A stretch of 64,000 nucleotides of DNA from Psychrosphaera aestuarii (GCF_017948405.1 NZ_CP072844.1:558001-622000), one strand, 5' to 3'; shown: positions 51,575 through 62,495, numbered from the stretch's first letter. Numbers and translations: made by a program. Notes: generated from the sequence alone by a model not told the origin.

Positions 51575-54475
51575 ATGAAAACTAAATTAGCACTTACTAT
51601 AGCCTCAGCAATGGTTTTAGTTGCTTGCGGTAAGGTAGACATTGCCACATCGGACAGTAAAAATGCTGACGATCTTGTTAAAAAAATGAAACAAGAAGTG
51701 CAACAAGAGCTAAAGCAAGCCGAAGCACCGAAGGGTTTTGAACTGCCTTATGAGTCATTTACGTTGGACAACGGCTTAAAAGTCATTCTCCACCAAGACA
51801 AATCAGATCCTATCGTTGCTATTTCTACCATAGTTCATGTTGGCTCTAGCCGCGAAAAACCCGGCCGAACAGGCTTTGCCCACTTTTTTGAACATATGTC
51901 ATTTAATGACTCTGAGAATGTGCCAAAAGGCGCGAACCGAAAAATGATCCCTGAGTTAGGTGGGTCACGAAACGGCGGTACTTGGAGTGACGGTACTATC
52001 TATTACGAAGTAGTACCAAAAGATGCCTTTGATAAGTTGCTTTGGATAGATTCAGACCGCCTTGGTTACATGATCAATACGGTTGATAAAGGCACACTAG
52101 AGCGTGAAAAGCAGGTTGTTAAAAACGAAAAACGTCAGCGCGTGGATAACCGCCCTTATGGTCACGTTGGTCATGTTGTTAAAAAAGCATTGTATCCAAA
52201 AGATCACCCATACAACTGGACGGTCATTGGTGACTTAGAAGACCTGCAAGCTGCAACGCTAGCTGATGTGCGCGAATTTTATGACCAATTTTATGTACCG
52301 TCTAATGCCACCATGGTGATTGCCGGTGATATTGAAATTGAAGAAACAAAAGCAAAAGTTAAACAGTGGTTTGGGGAAATTAAAGCCGGTAAGCCAGTAG
52401 GAAAAATGACACCACAGCCGGTGACATTAACAGAAACTAAAAAGCTTTATCACTTAGACAACTTCGCAAAAATCCCAGAAATTCGTTTAACCTTTCCTAC
52501 GGTAGAGAGCTACCACAAAGACGCTTATGCGCTAGATGCATTAGGTGAAATTTTGTCATCAGGCAAACAAGCCCCTTTATATAAAACCATTGTTGAAGAG
52601 AAAAAATTAGCGCCAGGGGTTTATGCGTGGAACAGCTCAGAGGAAATTGCCGGCACATTTACCCTGTTGGTTCGTGGCAATGCAGGCACCAAACTCGACA
52701 CTATTTATCAAGCAATTGAAGAAGCACTGGATGACTTTGAAAAAAATGGCTTTAGCGAAGCCCAGTTAACAAAGATAAAAGCGGAGCAGGAAACTTCATT
52801 TTTCTATGAAATTGAAAGTGTTTTAGATAAAGCGCAAAAACTTGGTCAGTATAATGAGTTTGCAGGCTCACCTGAGTTTATTAAACAGGACATTAAAAAC
52901 ATAACGGCAGTCACCGTAGATGATGTAAAGCGAGTATTCAAAAAATACATTAAAAACAAACCAAGTGTTATTACAAGCTTCGTTCCAAAAGATCAAAAAG
53001 AGCTCATTGTATCGGGCTCAGTAAAAGCCAATGTAGTTGAAGAAGTGATTGAGCAAGGTAAAGAACAACAGTTTGTTGAGAATGACGCCATTAAGTTTGA
53101 GAAAACACCAAGCAAATTTGACCGCAGCGAACCCGCACTTACTGAACTTCCAACGCTAACAACCCCAGATGTTTGGCAAACCACGCAAAGCAATGGTCTA
53201 AAAGTTTATGGTATTAAACAAAGTGAATTGCCAATTGTTAACTTTAACTTGGTGATTGAAGGTGGTCAGCAACTAGACTACGGAAATAAACTCGGCACAG
53301 CATCGCTGATGGCTGCGTTAATGAACGAAGGTACACAAAATAAAACGCCGCAAGAATTAGAAGAAGCCATTGGTCTTTTAGGCGCTAGCTTAAGAGTATC
53401 AAGTGACTTGGAAAGCGTGACTATCTCTGGCAGTTCATTGGCGAAAAACTTTGAGGCAACAATTGCGTTGCTGTCTGAGGTATTGATGTCGCCACGTTGG
53501 CAAGAAAGCGAATTTGACCGTTTAAAATCAACTCGCTTAACTCGCATTAATCAGGGCAAAGGTGACGCTAGCACCATCGCGAGAAACGCGTTTTACAAAA
53601 CCCTATATACAGAATTTCATGTGGCGGGCAGCCCGGTTGGCGGCACGGAACAAACGGTGAGCAATATTTCACTGGACGATGTGAAGCAATATTACCAACA
53701 GAATTTGTCACCAAAAATGGCTACGTTTAATGTGGTGGGTGACGTGTCTGAGAAGCAAGTCACTAAAGCGTTAGCTAAGTTAAGCAACTGGCAAGGTGAA
53801 GCGGTAGAGTTACCTCAGCAACCAAAGGTATCTCAGCGTAAAAAACCAACCTTGTATTTCATTGACGTTCCAGGAGCAAAACAGTCTGTCATTATGGCGG
53901 GCAAACCTGTAGTCAGTGGCGACGACATCGATTTTTATCCGATTGAAGTTGCAAACAATCGCTTAGGCGGTGGCATGAGTGCAAGGCTGGCACAAACCCT
54001 GCGAATTCAAAAAGGGTATACCTACGGTGCTTACTCTTATATTCGTGGTGCAGGCTATCAATCTCCGTTTATCGCATCTTCGCAAGTGCGTACCAATGTT
54101 ACTTTGGAGTCGCTACAGATATTCAAAGATTTAATTGGTAATTACAAAGAGACGTATAAAGAAGATGATTTAGCAGTGACTCAAAATATGATCATAAAAG
54201 GTAACTCACGTAAGTTTGAAACCTTGAATCAATTGTTGGGTATGTTAACTCAAATGAGCCGCTTTGACCGCGACGCTAATTTTGTTGAACAGCAGCAAGA
54301 TTACGTTAAGTCACTAGAGTTAAAAACCGTTCATGACGTAATAGAAAAGCACTTTAACGAACAACAAATGATTTATGTTGTTGTAGGAGATGCAGAAACT
54401 CAGTTAGCTAGAATGAAAGAGTTTGGTTACGGAGAGCCGGTAATATTGGATATTGAAGGCAATCCGGCCATTTAA
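51575..54475 (+). CDS. M16 family zinc metallopeptidase, lipoprotein
   Basis: 966 residues. A lipobox (LVAC near residue 18) predicts lipid anchoring. The first M16 domain (about 55-280) has the inverted zinc motif HFFEH and the distal Glu in VVKNEKRQR; further M16_C domains follow (about 285-480), then a second M16 half (about 540-950) without the zinc motif, the normal pattern of pitrilysin-like proteins. It would degrade peptides or small proteins in the periplasm. Likely co-transcribed with the upstream membrane regulator. Confidence 0.93.
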   Translation: MKTKLALTIASAMVLVACGKVDIATSDSKNADDLVKKMKQEVQQELKQAEAPKGFELPYESFTLDNGLKVILHQDKSDPIVAISTIVHVGSSREKPGRTGFAHFFEHMSFNDSENVPKGANRKMIPELGGSRNGGTWSDGTIYYEVVPKDAFDKLLWIDSDRLGYMINTVDKGTLEREKQVVKNEKRQRVDNRPYGHVGHVVKKALYPKDHPYNWTVIGDLEDLQAATLADVREFYDQFYVPSNATMVIAGDIEIEETKAKVKQWFGEIKAGKPVGKMTPQPVTLTETKKLYHLDNFAKIPEIRLTFPTVESYHKDAYALDALGEILSSGKQAPLYKTIVEEKKLAPGVYAWNSSEEIAGTFTLLVRGNAGTKLDTIYQAIEEALDDFEKNGFSEAQLTKIKAEQETSFFYEIESVLDKAQKLGQYNEFAGSPEFIKQDIKNITAVTVDDVKRVFKKYIKNKPSVITSFVPKDQKELIVSGSVKANVVEEVIEQGKEQQFVENDAIKFEKTPSKFDRSEPALTELPTLTTPDVWQTTQSNGLKVYGIKQSELPIVNFNLVIEGGQQLDYGNKLGTASLMAALMNEGTQNKTPQELEEAIGLLGASLRVSSDLESVTISGSSLAKNFEATIALLSEVLMSPRWQESEFDRLKSTRLTRINQGKGDASTIARNAFYKTLYTEFHVAGSPVGGTEQTVSNISLDDVKQYYQQNLSPKMATFNVVGDVSEKQVTKALAKLSNWQGEAVELPQQPKVSQRKKPTLYFIDVPGAKQSVIMAGKPVVSGDDIDFYPIEVANNRLGGGMSARLAQTLRIQKGYTYGAYSYIRGAGYQSPFIASSQVRTNVTLESLQIFKDLIGNYKETYKEDDLAVTQNMIIKGNSRKFETLNQLLGMLTQMSRFDRDANFVEQQQDYVKSLELKTVHDVIEKHFNEQQMIYVVVGDAETQLARMKEFGYGEPVILDIEGNPAI

Positions 54476-54482
54476 ATATAGA

Positions 54483-54517
54483 CTGACTAGGTTAAAAGCT
54501 TGTTTTAACCTAGTCAG
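54483..54517. repeat. 15-bp perfect hairpin after the M16 gene
   Basis: Arms 54483-54497 and 54503-54517 are perfect reverse complements with loop GCTTG. It lies eight bases after the M16 stop. It may act as transcript end or mRNA stabiliser; no long T run follows. Confidence 0.8.
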
Positions 54518-54521
54518 ATAA

Positions 54522-54550
54522 ATAAAAGCCACTAGTGTTGTAGCGGCTTT
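54522..54550 (-). terminator. candidate terminator after the methyltransferase gene
   Basis: Stem AAAAGCC/GGCTTT, extended by a mismatch and two further pairs; on the minus strand it is followed by TTTTATTTAT. Between convergent genes. Confidence 0.6.
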
Positions 54551-54561
54551 CTTAATTAGCT

Positions 54562-55311
54562 TTAAAGTTTCTTTCCAGGCTTCTCATTTGAGAAAGCGAT
54601 TAGGCCCCACTCCATGTGTACCTGGCTATTTTTATACTCTACGTTTAAATACTTTTTTATCCCATTTAATATCATTTCAGGCGTTGCTTTGGTCAGACTG
54701 AAAAGTAGTCTACAAAACTCCACCATTTCATCCGTTGATTCAAATTTCCAAGTGTATTTAAGCCTTTTAACTTGAACAGACTGAAACCCTGCAAGTTGTA
54801 AACCTTGTTTAGTAGCTTTACTAAAATAAATGCCCTCATGGCCTGTTTCTGTATATTTGTCCACAATGTCATCAAGAAACAATGCAACATTGCTACCTTC
54901 TTCTACATCAGCAATACAAAACCTGCCATCTGGCTTTAGAATTCGTCGCATTTCTGAAAGAATTTGCGTCTTTTTTTCCACGTGATGCAACCCAGCAATA
55001 GACACAATTGCGTCTGCTGTATTGTCTTTAAGAGGCAAAGTATCGTCACTATAGTGATAAACATTTAAGTTATTTAGTTTACAAAACGAAACAAACTGTT
55101 GAGAGGACTCAAGGCAAATCAATTCGATACGGCTGTCGATATAATCACGCAAGTAACCGCCGCCAGCTGGCATATCAACTAGAGTATCGTTTGGGTTGAG
55201 ATCACATAGGTTAAGCGGCAATTGAAACTCTAAATCTCTAGCGTTAGGAAATCGGCGCATGGCTTCGTTGTACATTGCGCCTCGCAGATCAAAAATATCG
55301 CTATAGTTCAT
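54562..55311 (-). CDS. class I SAM-dependent methyltransferase
   Basis: 249 residues when started at the ATG at 55311, overlapping the upstream ATP-grasp gene by 11 bases; longer readings from 55404 (ATG) or 55428 (TTG) would overlap by over 100 bases and have no ribosome site. Methyltransf_11 type: motif I LVDMPAGGGYLRDYI, the post-I acidic residue in IELICLESS, VSIAGLHHVEKK and MRRILKPDGRFCIADVE. The substrate is unknown. Its coupling to the ATP-grasp ligase suggests it methylates the ligase product or a precursor. Confidence 0.85.
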   Translation of the reverse strand: MNYSDIFDLRGAMYNEAMRRFPNARDLEFQLPLNLCDLNPNDTLVDMPAGGGYLRDYIDSRIELICLESSQQFVSFCKLNNLNVYHYSDDTLPLKDNTADAIVSIAGLHHVEKKTQILSEMRRILKPDGRFCIADVEEGSNVALFLDDIVDKYTETGHEGIYFSKATKQGLQLAGFQSVQVKRLKYTWKFESTDEMVEFCRLLFSLTKATPEMILNGIKKYLNVEYKNSQVHMEWGLIAFSNEKPGKKL

Positions 55312-57148
55312 AAAGCTTGTCTCTTGATAAGATCCTAAAGCGTTCTGAATGTGGTTTAACCATGCTAATGAGTTTATGCTCTGTGGCACTTGCTTTGTTG
55401 ACATGGGTACAAAATATAATCGACTCAAACCTTGCCAATGGCAAACCCATTAATTCAACTTCTTTGTGGGTCATTAGAGCAATTGAACCGTGTGAATCTT
55501 TCTGAAGAGTGAGCGTCTTTAACGCAACAAACCCATTGATAAACGGTTTACATGCTTTTTTGTTATTTATATAAATACCAAGTTGGGAAGATACTGAGTC
55601 CGCCTTATATTTTTCAGCTATTGATAAAAACTCAGTAATGTCAGTTTCATCTGGCTTTGTGGGCAAAATGAACAAATGAATTGGCATTCCAATTTTTTGC
55701 TTTAATAAGGATAGTAAGATTGTCTGGTATGTTTCTGGCTTTATAGTGGCGCCTATTTGCGGTTGGGCGTTAATTTCACAAATAATTGCATCGTTCTGTA
55801 ACCAAGACGACTTTATGTCTTGAGTGATGAGATCTATACCCGCTAAATCTAAGTTGACCACTCTTGCCGCTTTAATAGCCAGCGCTATATTATCGGGGTG
55901 GACATCTTTAATTTTTACTTCTTTAACGGTTCCCCCAGTAGACATATTATTTTTACGTCTAAGAGCAATGTATTGACCCTTTTCAGGAATAGACTCGGGT
56001 TTAATGGATTGCGCGGTTAAAAGCTCTAAAGCCTCACTATCAAGAGAGATTAATGGCTTTTGGGTTTGTTTAAACACTTCTTTTGCATAAGGCGATTGCA
56101 GGTCAATCTCTAATAGTTGACGTACACTGTGTGTACCATCACCGGTCACTCCTGCCGCGGTTCGTTGTACTATCTTTATTACTTGATTATTCAATACTGT
56201 AAGTCGGTAATCATCGCCCTTTACATGCTTTTCTAAAAGTACCTGTTTAGAAAGTTTTGATGCTGCTTTAAATGCACTTTTAACCTGTTTAAATGTTGTT
56301 AAATATGCAAATACACCCTGACCTTGATCTAGATTGTCGGGTTTTATAACTAAGGGATAACCCATTTTTTCTATGAGGTCGGGGAGCTGTTTTTCGTTTC
56401 TTATGAATACATGTTCAGAACCCGGTAATCCACTTTTTTGGAGCAACAATGCGGTTGAGGCCTTACTCTTTGACAGTTTTGAACCAATGACACTGGTATT
56501 CTCAGTAAAGCTACTGTCCATTAAAATACTATTTACACCTGTACCAAAACTAAATGTGTTTTGGGCGATATGAGAAACATGGATACCGAGTTCAGTGGCA
56601 GCATGAATAAACCAATAGGTATTCATTCCAGCAAGTTGCACTTTGTTTAGTTGCGTTCTTAATTTATCAAGATGAACGGTTGCTTCTGCAAAATAGGCTT
56701 TTATCTCGGTTTGAGTGCAGTCTTTAAGCACGTCAATATTCTCTAAGCTGTAATTCACCACATGAATAATACAAGTCAAAATATCTCGAGTAACTTCAGG
56801 TATGGAGTAAGGTATGACGATGAATAGTTTAGTTGTTTTTGTGTCGTCTTGTTGACGGAGCTTTCTTATAAAGTGCTTTTCAAACGTAGGTATTTTATGC
56901 TGTTGCTGAATTCTAGATTGCCAAACCAAAATATGTTTTATTATTAGCTCTGCCTGGTTAGCTTCATCAACATCAACATCAACATCAACATCAACATCAA
57001 CATCAGTCCACATCTGAACTATTCTTTTTAAAACACTAAGGTTTGAGTTTTCTGATAGTTGGACGTTTATAACACCAGACATAGATGGCTGATTAAGCCC
57101 ATAAGACATGCCATCTAGCACAATCCATTGTGGTTCAAGGGAGATCAT
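55301..57148 (-). CDS. cyanophycin-synthetase-like ATP-grasp ligase
   Basis: 615 residues. Residues about 170-230 (WFIHAATELGIHVSHI, then a TSVIGSKLSKSK-type segment) and the ATP-grasp core about 230-480 match the middle of CphA/GshAB-type ligases: MGYPLVIKPDNLDQGQGV, LLEKHVKGDDYRL, VTGDGTHSVRQLL, MSTGGTVKEV and CEINAQPQIG (metal ligands). The Mur-ligase half of cyanophycin synthetase is absent and the N-terminal 170 residues are not recognised. It should form an amide or peptide bond using ATP. A (Val-Asp) run lies near residues 48-61. Substrates unknown. Confidence 0.78.
   Translation of the reverse strand: MISLEPQWIVLDGMSYGLNQPSMSGVINVQLSENSNLSVLKRIVQMWTDVDVDVDVDVDVDEANQAELIIKHILVWQSRIQQQHKIPTFEKHFIRKLRQQDDTKTTKLFIVIPYSIPEVTRDILTCIIHVVNYSLENIDVLKDCTQTEIKAYFAEATVHLDKLRTQLNKVQLAGMNTYWFIHAATELGIHVSHIAQNTFSFGTGVNSILMDSSFTENTSVIGSKLSKSKASTALLLQKSGLPGSEHVFIRNEKQLPDLIEKMGYPLVIKPDNLDQGQGVFAYLTTFKQVKSAFKAASKLSKQVLLEKHVKGDDYRLTVLNNQVIKIVQRTAAGVTGDGTHSVRQLLEIDLQSPYAKEVFKQTQKPLISLDSEALELLTAQSIKPESIPEKGQYIALRRKNNMSTGGTVKEVKIKDVHPDNIALAIKAARVVNLDLAGIDLITQDIKSSWLQNDAIICEINAQPQIGATIKPETYQTILLSLLKQKIGMPIHLFILPTKPDETDITEFLSIAEKYKADSVSSQLGIYINNKKACKPFINGFVALKTLTLQKDSHGSIALMTHKEVELMGLPLARFESIIFCTHVNKASATEHKLISMVKPHSERFRILSRDKLYEL
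56965..57006 (-). repeat. hexanucleotide tandem tract in the ATP-grasp gene
   Basis: Six copies of CATCAA plus a variant CATCAG on the plus strand, read as alternating Val-Asp codons on the coding strand. The unit is six bases, so gain or loss keeps the frame and only changes linker length. Confidence 0.95.
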
Positions 57149-57212
57149 TATGTGTCTAATCCATATATACAGCGAGAATGGTAATATGCTAGGAAATTAA
57201 AAAGAAATCAAT

Positions 57213-57245
57213 AAAAACCCCTTCGTACAGAACTGAAGGGGTTTT
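57213..57245 (-). terminator. terminator after the second PEP-CTERM gene
   Basis: 11-bp stem AAAACCCCTTC/GAAGGGGTTTT with a ten-base loop; T run on the minus strand. Confidence 0.82.
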
Positions 57246-57266
57246 ATAACTACAAAGTTAGGGTGG

Positions 57267-58199
57267 TTACTTAGTTTTTATTAACTTTCGCGCTACTAGG
57301 CCAAATAAACCAAGAGTAAATAATGCATAACTGCTTGGTTCTGGCACGCTGGTTACATTGCTCGTAACAATATTAGAAACCGAAATACTTCCACGAGTAA
57401 CTTCTAAAAAGCCAAATGTAGTATCGGAAGAGTTAATCCAGTTCGGCGCTGCATATTCGTAAGCATCAACTGATGTATTATACGCAAAGGCAATATAGCC
57501 GGTCTCACCTTCTAGCCAATTAGAAAATTTAGATGAATCTTCCTCTATGGTGCCATCTTCATAGGTTCGTGTACTATCCCATTCGCCGTATAATTTTCCC
57601 CCATAATTATAGTTTGCATTACTGCCGTCAAACCAACTGGCGTCAATGGTAGTACCTTGATTCAAATTACTTACACAATCTTCACCAGAGAAGTCTTCGC
57701 CTGAAAATACTCTTGAACAGGGGGACGTACTAAAAATTAATTGAGAATTGTTACTGTAGACGTCACCGTATAATGAAGTAGCATTAGTCACGTAAGAATT
57801 ATTGGGGTCAGTGTTAATATTAGAGAAGATTGAATATGAATCATATATCCAAAACCCTACTTGATCTAGGGTAATAGCTCTAGAATCTTCACCATCTTCA
57901 CCAAAGTAGTCTTCACCACTTTCGAAAAGTGTTACTTCCTTAGTCAAAATGTTTACAAAAGCTGTTTGTCTAAACCACTGGTTAACATAAGAATAAGTCC
58001 CATCACTACTTTGGTATTCATAGTTGCTAGGAGTGGGATCTAACATTGCGTCAACCGTAATATCTTGGCTGCTGATTACCTCAAAGCCGCTATCGTCGCC
58101 TGCAATAATTGATGCCTGAGCTGGGTTTACTAGACTCATTCCAAGGGTAAGTCCGATGGCTCCCATCGAAATTGGTGAAATTTGTTTGTTTACTGACAT
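57267..58199 (-). CDS. PEP-CTERM sorting domain protein
   Basis: 310 residues with AAGGA before the ATG. Signal peptide (to about residue 29, AQA). The C-terminus has SVPEPSSYALF, a hydrophobic stretch (TLGLFGLVA) and basic RKLIKTK: the exosortase signal. The middle is rich in Asp, Ser, Tyr and Asn with no known domain; one cysteine pair (CSRVFSGEDFSGEDC) could bridge. Probably exported and anchored or released by exosortase/archaeosortase-type enzymes coded elsewhere. Confidence 0.85.
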   Translation of the reverse strand: MSVNKQISPISMGAIGLTLGMSLVNPAQASIIAGDDSGFEVISSQDITVDAMLDPTPSNYEYQSSDGTYSYVNQWFRQTAFVNILTKEVTLFESGEDYFGEDGEDSRAITLDQVGFWIYDSYSIFSNINTDPNNSYVTNATSLYGDVYSNNSQLIFSTSPCSRVFSGEDFSGEDCVSNLNQGTTIDASWFDGSNANYNYGGKLYGEWDSTRTYEDGTIEEDSSKFSNWLEGETGYIAFAYNTSVDAYEYAAPNWINSSDTTFGFLEVTRGSISVSNIVTSNVTSVPEPSSYALFTLGLFGLVARKLIKTK

Positions 58200-58348
58200 G
58201 GTTAGTCCTTAACTTTTTGTGTTTTTTTTGTTCAAGCAAAGTGTGGGCCAAAAAAGCAAAGTGCAAAAATTGATATATAAAACAAATGGTTGTGGTGTTT
58301 TCTTTGGTGAAAGGCAGTGGCTTTGTAAAAAAAATGGACAGTTCAATC

Positions 58349-58380
58349 AAAAGCCCGTGAAGTTATGCTTTACGGGCTTT
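58349..58380 (-). terminator. terminator after the 635-residue membrane protein gene
   Basis: Stem AAAGCCCGT (58350-58358) with ACGGGCTTT (58372-58380) and a 13-base loop; a short T run follows on the minus strand. Its upstream arm (minus-strand sense) is repeated in the adjoining 9-bp array. Confidence 0.65.
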
Positions 58381-58420
58381 ACGGGCTTTACGGGCTTTAC
58401 GGGCTTTACGGGCTTTACGG
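58368..58420. repeat. 9-bp tandem repeat array (CTTTACGGG)
   Basis: Five full copies and one eight-base partial copy (58413-58420). It begins at the stop codon of the minus-strand membrane protein gene and runs into its terminator. Confidence 0.95.
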
Positions 58421-60322
58421 TTTTGGATCTATATCGCTGTCGCCTTCTTCCTCAACACCACTTGTAATCGCTTCTGTTTCATTTTCTTCGCGCTTTACAA
58501 ATCCAGCTTGTTCTTCAATGCTAATTTGAGACGATGCGATGTAGTCTCGAGACTTTTTATTTACATCTAGAATCTGCATTGTGTTATCTAAATCTTTTGA
58601 GTTTCTTACCGAGGCAATAACTTCTCGATTAATTAAGAATGATTTAATTTCACCAACGATTTCTTCCATTTCCAAATCATTTTTATTCATATTCATGACA
58701 TAACGAGGAGTTTCTAAATTATTCGCCCCCGATGTAGCAAATATGCAACTGTCAATTCGAGACGTAATTAACCAAGGCGTAATCGAAGAGCGAACCACGA
58801 AGTTTTCACTGCGAGTAGAATCATTAATAGCCATGCCTGTTGCCATTTTACTCTCGGTATAAGTGCCCTCTACTTTTAAATGCATCAATAATGAACTAAA
58901 GTGAATTTCGCCCCAAAATGTGTGTGAACACATTTGCATAATTCGGCCAACCGCTTTTGTTCCAAGCCAAGCAAACAACACAAAAAGAATATTATTTATT
59001 TCAGTTATAACAGGCGTAAATAACGCTAGAGTAAACTTCGCTCTAGGCTCAATAATTTCGCTGCTAATGTACTCATAAATAGATAAACCGTTAGCAACGA
59101 GAACATAGAGAAGAACAGCTGAAACAAGCATTGCTATTTGAGACGTTAGAGTAAGCAATGACTTTGCTGTTTTATTTTTAACGTCGGACTGCGATAGTTC
59201 TGGCTGTGTTTCGATAAGCAACTCGCCATTAAAAGTACCTTTTTTATCACTTTCCTTTATAAGTTCTGGATTAAATTCCTTGTAAACGCGATTAGGAATT
59301 TCTTTTACACGGCGATTCGCCAAAATGATATTTTCAATATTTATGAAAATTTCTTTTGGATGAACATTCTCTTGTAGGTTATCTCGGTATTCTGACACCG
59401 CTGTTGTTGGTGTTGCCTCTTTCATTCTTTGCAACAACAAAGGCAAAATCAAACCCAATACAATCACAATAGTGATCAAAAATATGGACAAATTCCCCCA
59501 AGCGCCAAAAATATTTATTTCGGTAAATTGATTAAAAGTTTCCTGGTATTCAGCAGTAATTAACTTATCTAAATAAAAACCGGTAATGATTGGAATCAAG
59601 AAGGACAGACCAATTAAACCAATTACTGAACTTCCGCCAATGTGTCGTGCGTGATAATTTTTACTACTTTCTAGTGCGCTAGCAGATGAGCGCCACGTTC
59701 CAATTAAGTATATTAATAGTATCAACGAAAATAGCGGAAGCATCACATATTCAGCTTTTTCGCCGGCAAGACCTGAAATCACAACAAAGGACGCAATTGC
59801 ATATGCAAATATGGCGGTAAGCGTATTAATTACAACAGAAAAGATTTCTTCAGCCATATTTCTTAGTGGAAAAGGCAAAAAGGTTAACTTGGGGAATACG
59901 GAATGAATAAAGCGCGACAACCAACCTTTGGGCTCAACGAATGTTGTGTTCTTGCGACCTAATAACATTGAGTTCAATTCGTTACTTGTGTAAAACACCG
60001 CATCTCTTTCTGCCGAAGCTGCATCTTGTTCGGTTCTACTGTAGTTTTGAGAGAGTGAGATTGGTACAGAACGGCCAACAAAGTATTTAAAAAGTTGAAA
60101 TAAGCCCGCACCAATTGTTCGTAGGCCTGAAGCTGCAATAACAAAACCTAAAACAGCGTAAGTCCAACCAAAAACGATGTCTTGTTTTAAATTATCAGGT
60201 ACTTGTAGTAAAACATATATACCTAAAAGAGTAATTAATAGGCCAGAAACAGATTTAAACCGACCTTCAATTTTAAAGGGGTTTTTTATCCCTAACGTTT
60301 GTGCACCAAAATCATACGCCAT
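58415..60322 (-). CDS. multi-pass membrane protein of unknown function
   Basis: About 635 residues from the ATG at 60322, which has AAGGATGC upstream; an ATG at 60340 lies before that site. Predicted membrane helices near residues 28-42, 60-85, 160-182, 190-210, 235-255, 280-300, 400-420 and 440-460, then a cytosolic-looking C-terminal part (about 475-635) with a Glu-rich tail. No family recognised. It sits between a PEP-CTERM gene and groEL, with a terminator on each side, so it is likely transcribed alone. Confidence 0.75.
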   Translation of the reverse strand: MAYDFGAQTLGIKNPFKIEGRFKSVSGLLITLLGIYVLLQVPDNLKQDIVFGWTYAVLGFVIAASGLRTIGAGLFQLFKYFVGRSVPISLSQNYSRTEQDAASAERDAVFYTSNELNSMLLGRKNTTFVEPKGWLSRFIHSVFPKLTFLPFPLRNMAEEIFSVVINTLTAIFAYAIASFVVISGLAGEKAEYVMLPLFSLILLIYLIGTWRSSASALESSKNYHARHIGGSSVIGLIGLSFLIPIITGFYLDKLITAEYQETFNQFTEINIFGAWGNLSIFLITIVIVLGLILPLLLQRMKEATPTTAVSEYRDNLQENVHPKEIFINIENIILANRRVKEIPNRVYKEFNPELIKESDKKGTFNGELLIETQPELSQSDVKNKTAKSLLTLTSQIAMLVSAVLLYVLVANGLSIYEYISSEIIEPRAKFTLALFTPVITEINNILFVLFAWLGTKAVGRIMQMCSHTFWGEIHFSSLLMHLKVEGTYTESKMATGMAINDSTRSENFVVRSSITPWLITSRIDSCIFATSGANNLETPRYVMNMNKNDLEMEEIVGEIKSFLINREVIASVRNSKDLDNTMQILDVNKKSRDYIASSQISIEEQAGFVKREENETEAITSGVEEEGDSDIDPKP

Positions 60323-60418
60323 AAAAAAGCATCCTTTCATTATTTATATTGATATTTTTGGAGTATCACATACTCGTTTTTTTAATGCTATAAGATTGGA
60401 ATAATTGATTATTTTTTT

Positions 60419-60454
60419 CAAAAAAAAAGCACCGAGAAATTAATCTCAGTGCTT
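60419..60454 (-). terminator. terminator after groEL
   Basis: 11-bp stem AAGCACTGAGA/TCTCGGTGCTT (one G-U pair) with a six-base loop and a run of eight or more Ts on the minus strand. Confidence 0.88.
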
Positions 60455-60485
60455 CTTTATTTATCGGGTTATTATTTGGGGCAGA

Positions 60486-62144
<1,659 letters not shown>

Positions 62145-62204
62145 CTATTCTTTAATCAGTGTTTTGATAATAAGTGTTCGAAAATAAATAATCGAAAGAT
62201 GAGA

Positions 62205-62495
62205 TTATTCTACGATTGCTAAGATGTCTGATTCAGACATAATCAATACTTCTTCGCCATCAAGCTTTTCAGTTTTAACGCCGTAGCCGTCATTAAAGAT
62301 AACTGTGTCGCCAACTTTCACATCTAAAGGACGAACGTCACCGTTTTCTAAAATACGACCGTTACCAACAGCGATAACTTCACCGCGAGTTGATTTTTCA
62401 GCAGCAGATCCTGTAAGTACAATACCGCCAGCTGATTTTGTTTCTTGCTCACTGCGTTTAACAATTAAACGATCATGTAGAGGACGAATGCTCAT
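62205..62495 (-). CDS. groES: co-chaperonin GroES (Hsp10)
   Basis: 96 residues beginning [14 protein letters not shown], with the mobile loop ([21 protein letters not shown]) and [17 protein letters not shown] end. Heptameric lid of GroEL. Ribosome site GGAG upstream; a heat-shock-type promoter candidate lies about 100 bases upstream. Confidence 0.99.
   Translation of the reverse strand: MSIRPLHDRLIVKRSEQETKSAGGIVLTGSAAEKSTRGEVIAVGNGRILENGDVRPLDVKVGDTVIFNDGYGVKTEKLDGEEVLIMSESDILAIVE

Noticed and set aside
55312..55428. Longer methyltransferase start at 55404 or 55428
   Set aside because: Overlaps the ATP-grasp gene by more than 100 bases and lacks a ribosome site.
56965..57006. Hexamer tract as an on/off phase-variation switch
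   Set aside because: Unit length is a multiple of three, so it cannot shift the frame.
58368..58420. Tandem array as a CRISPR
   Set aside because: Unit is only 9 bp with no spacers; it is a simple tandem repeat tied to a terminator.
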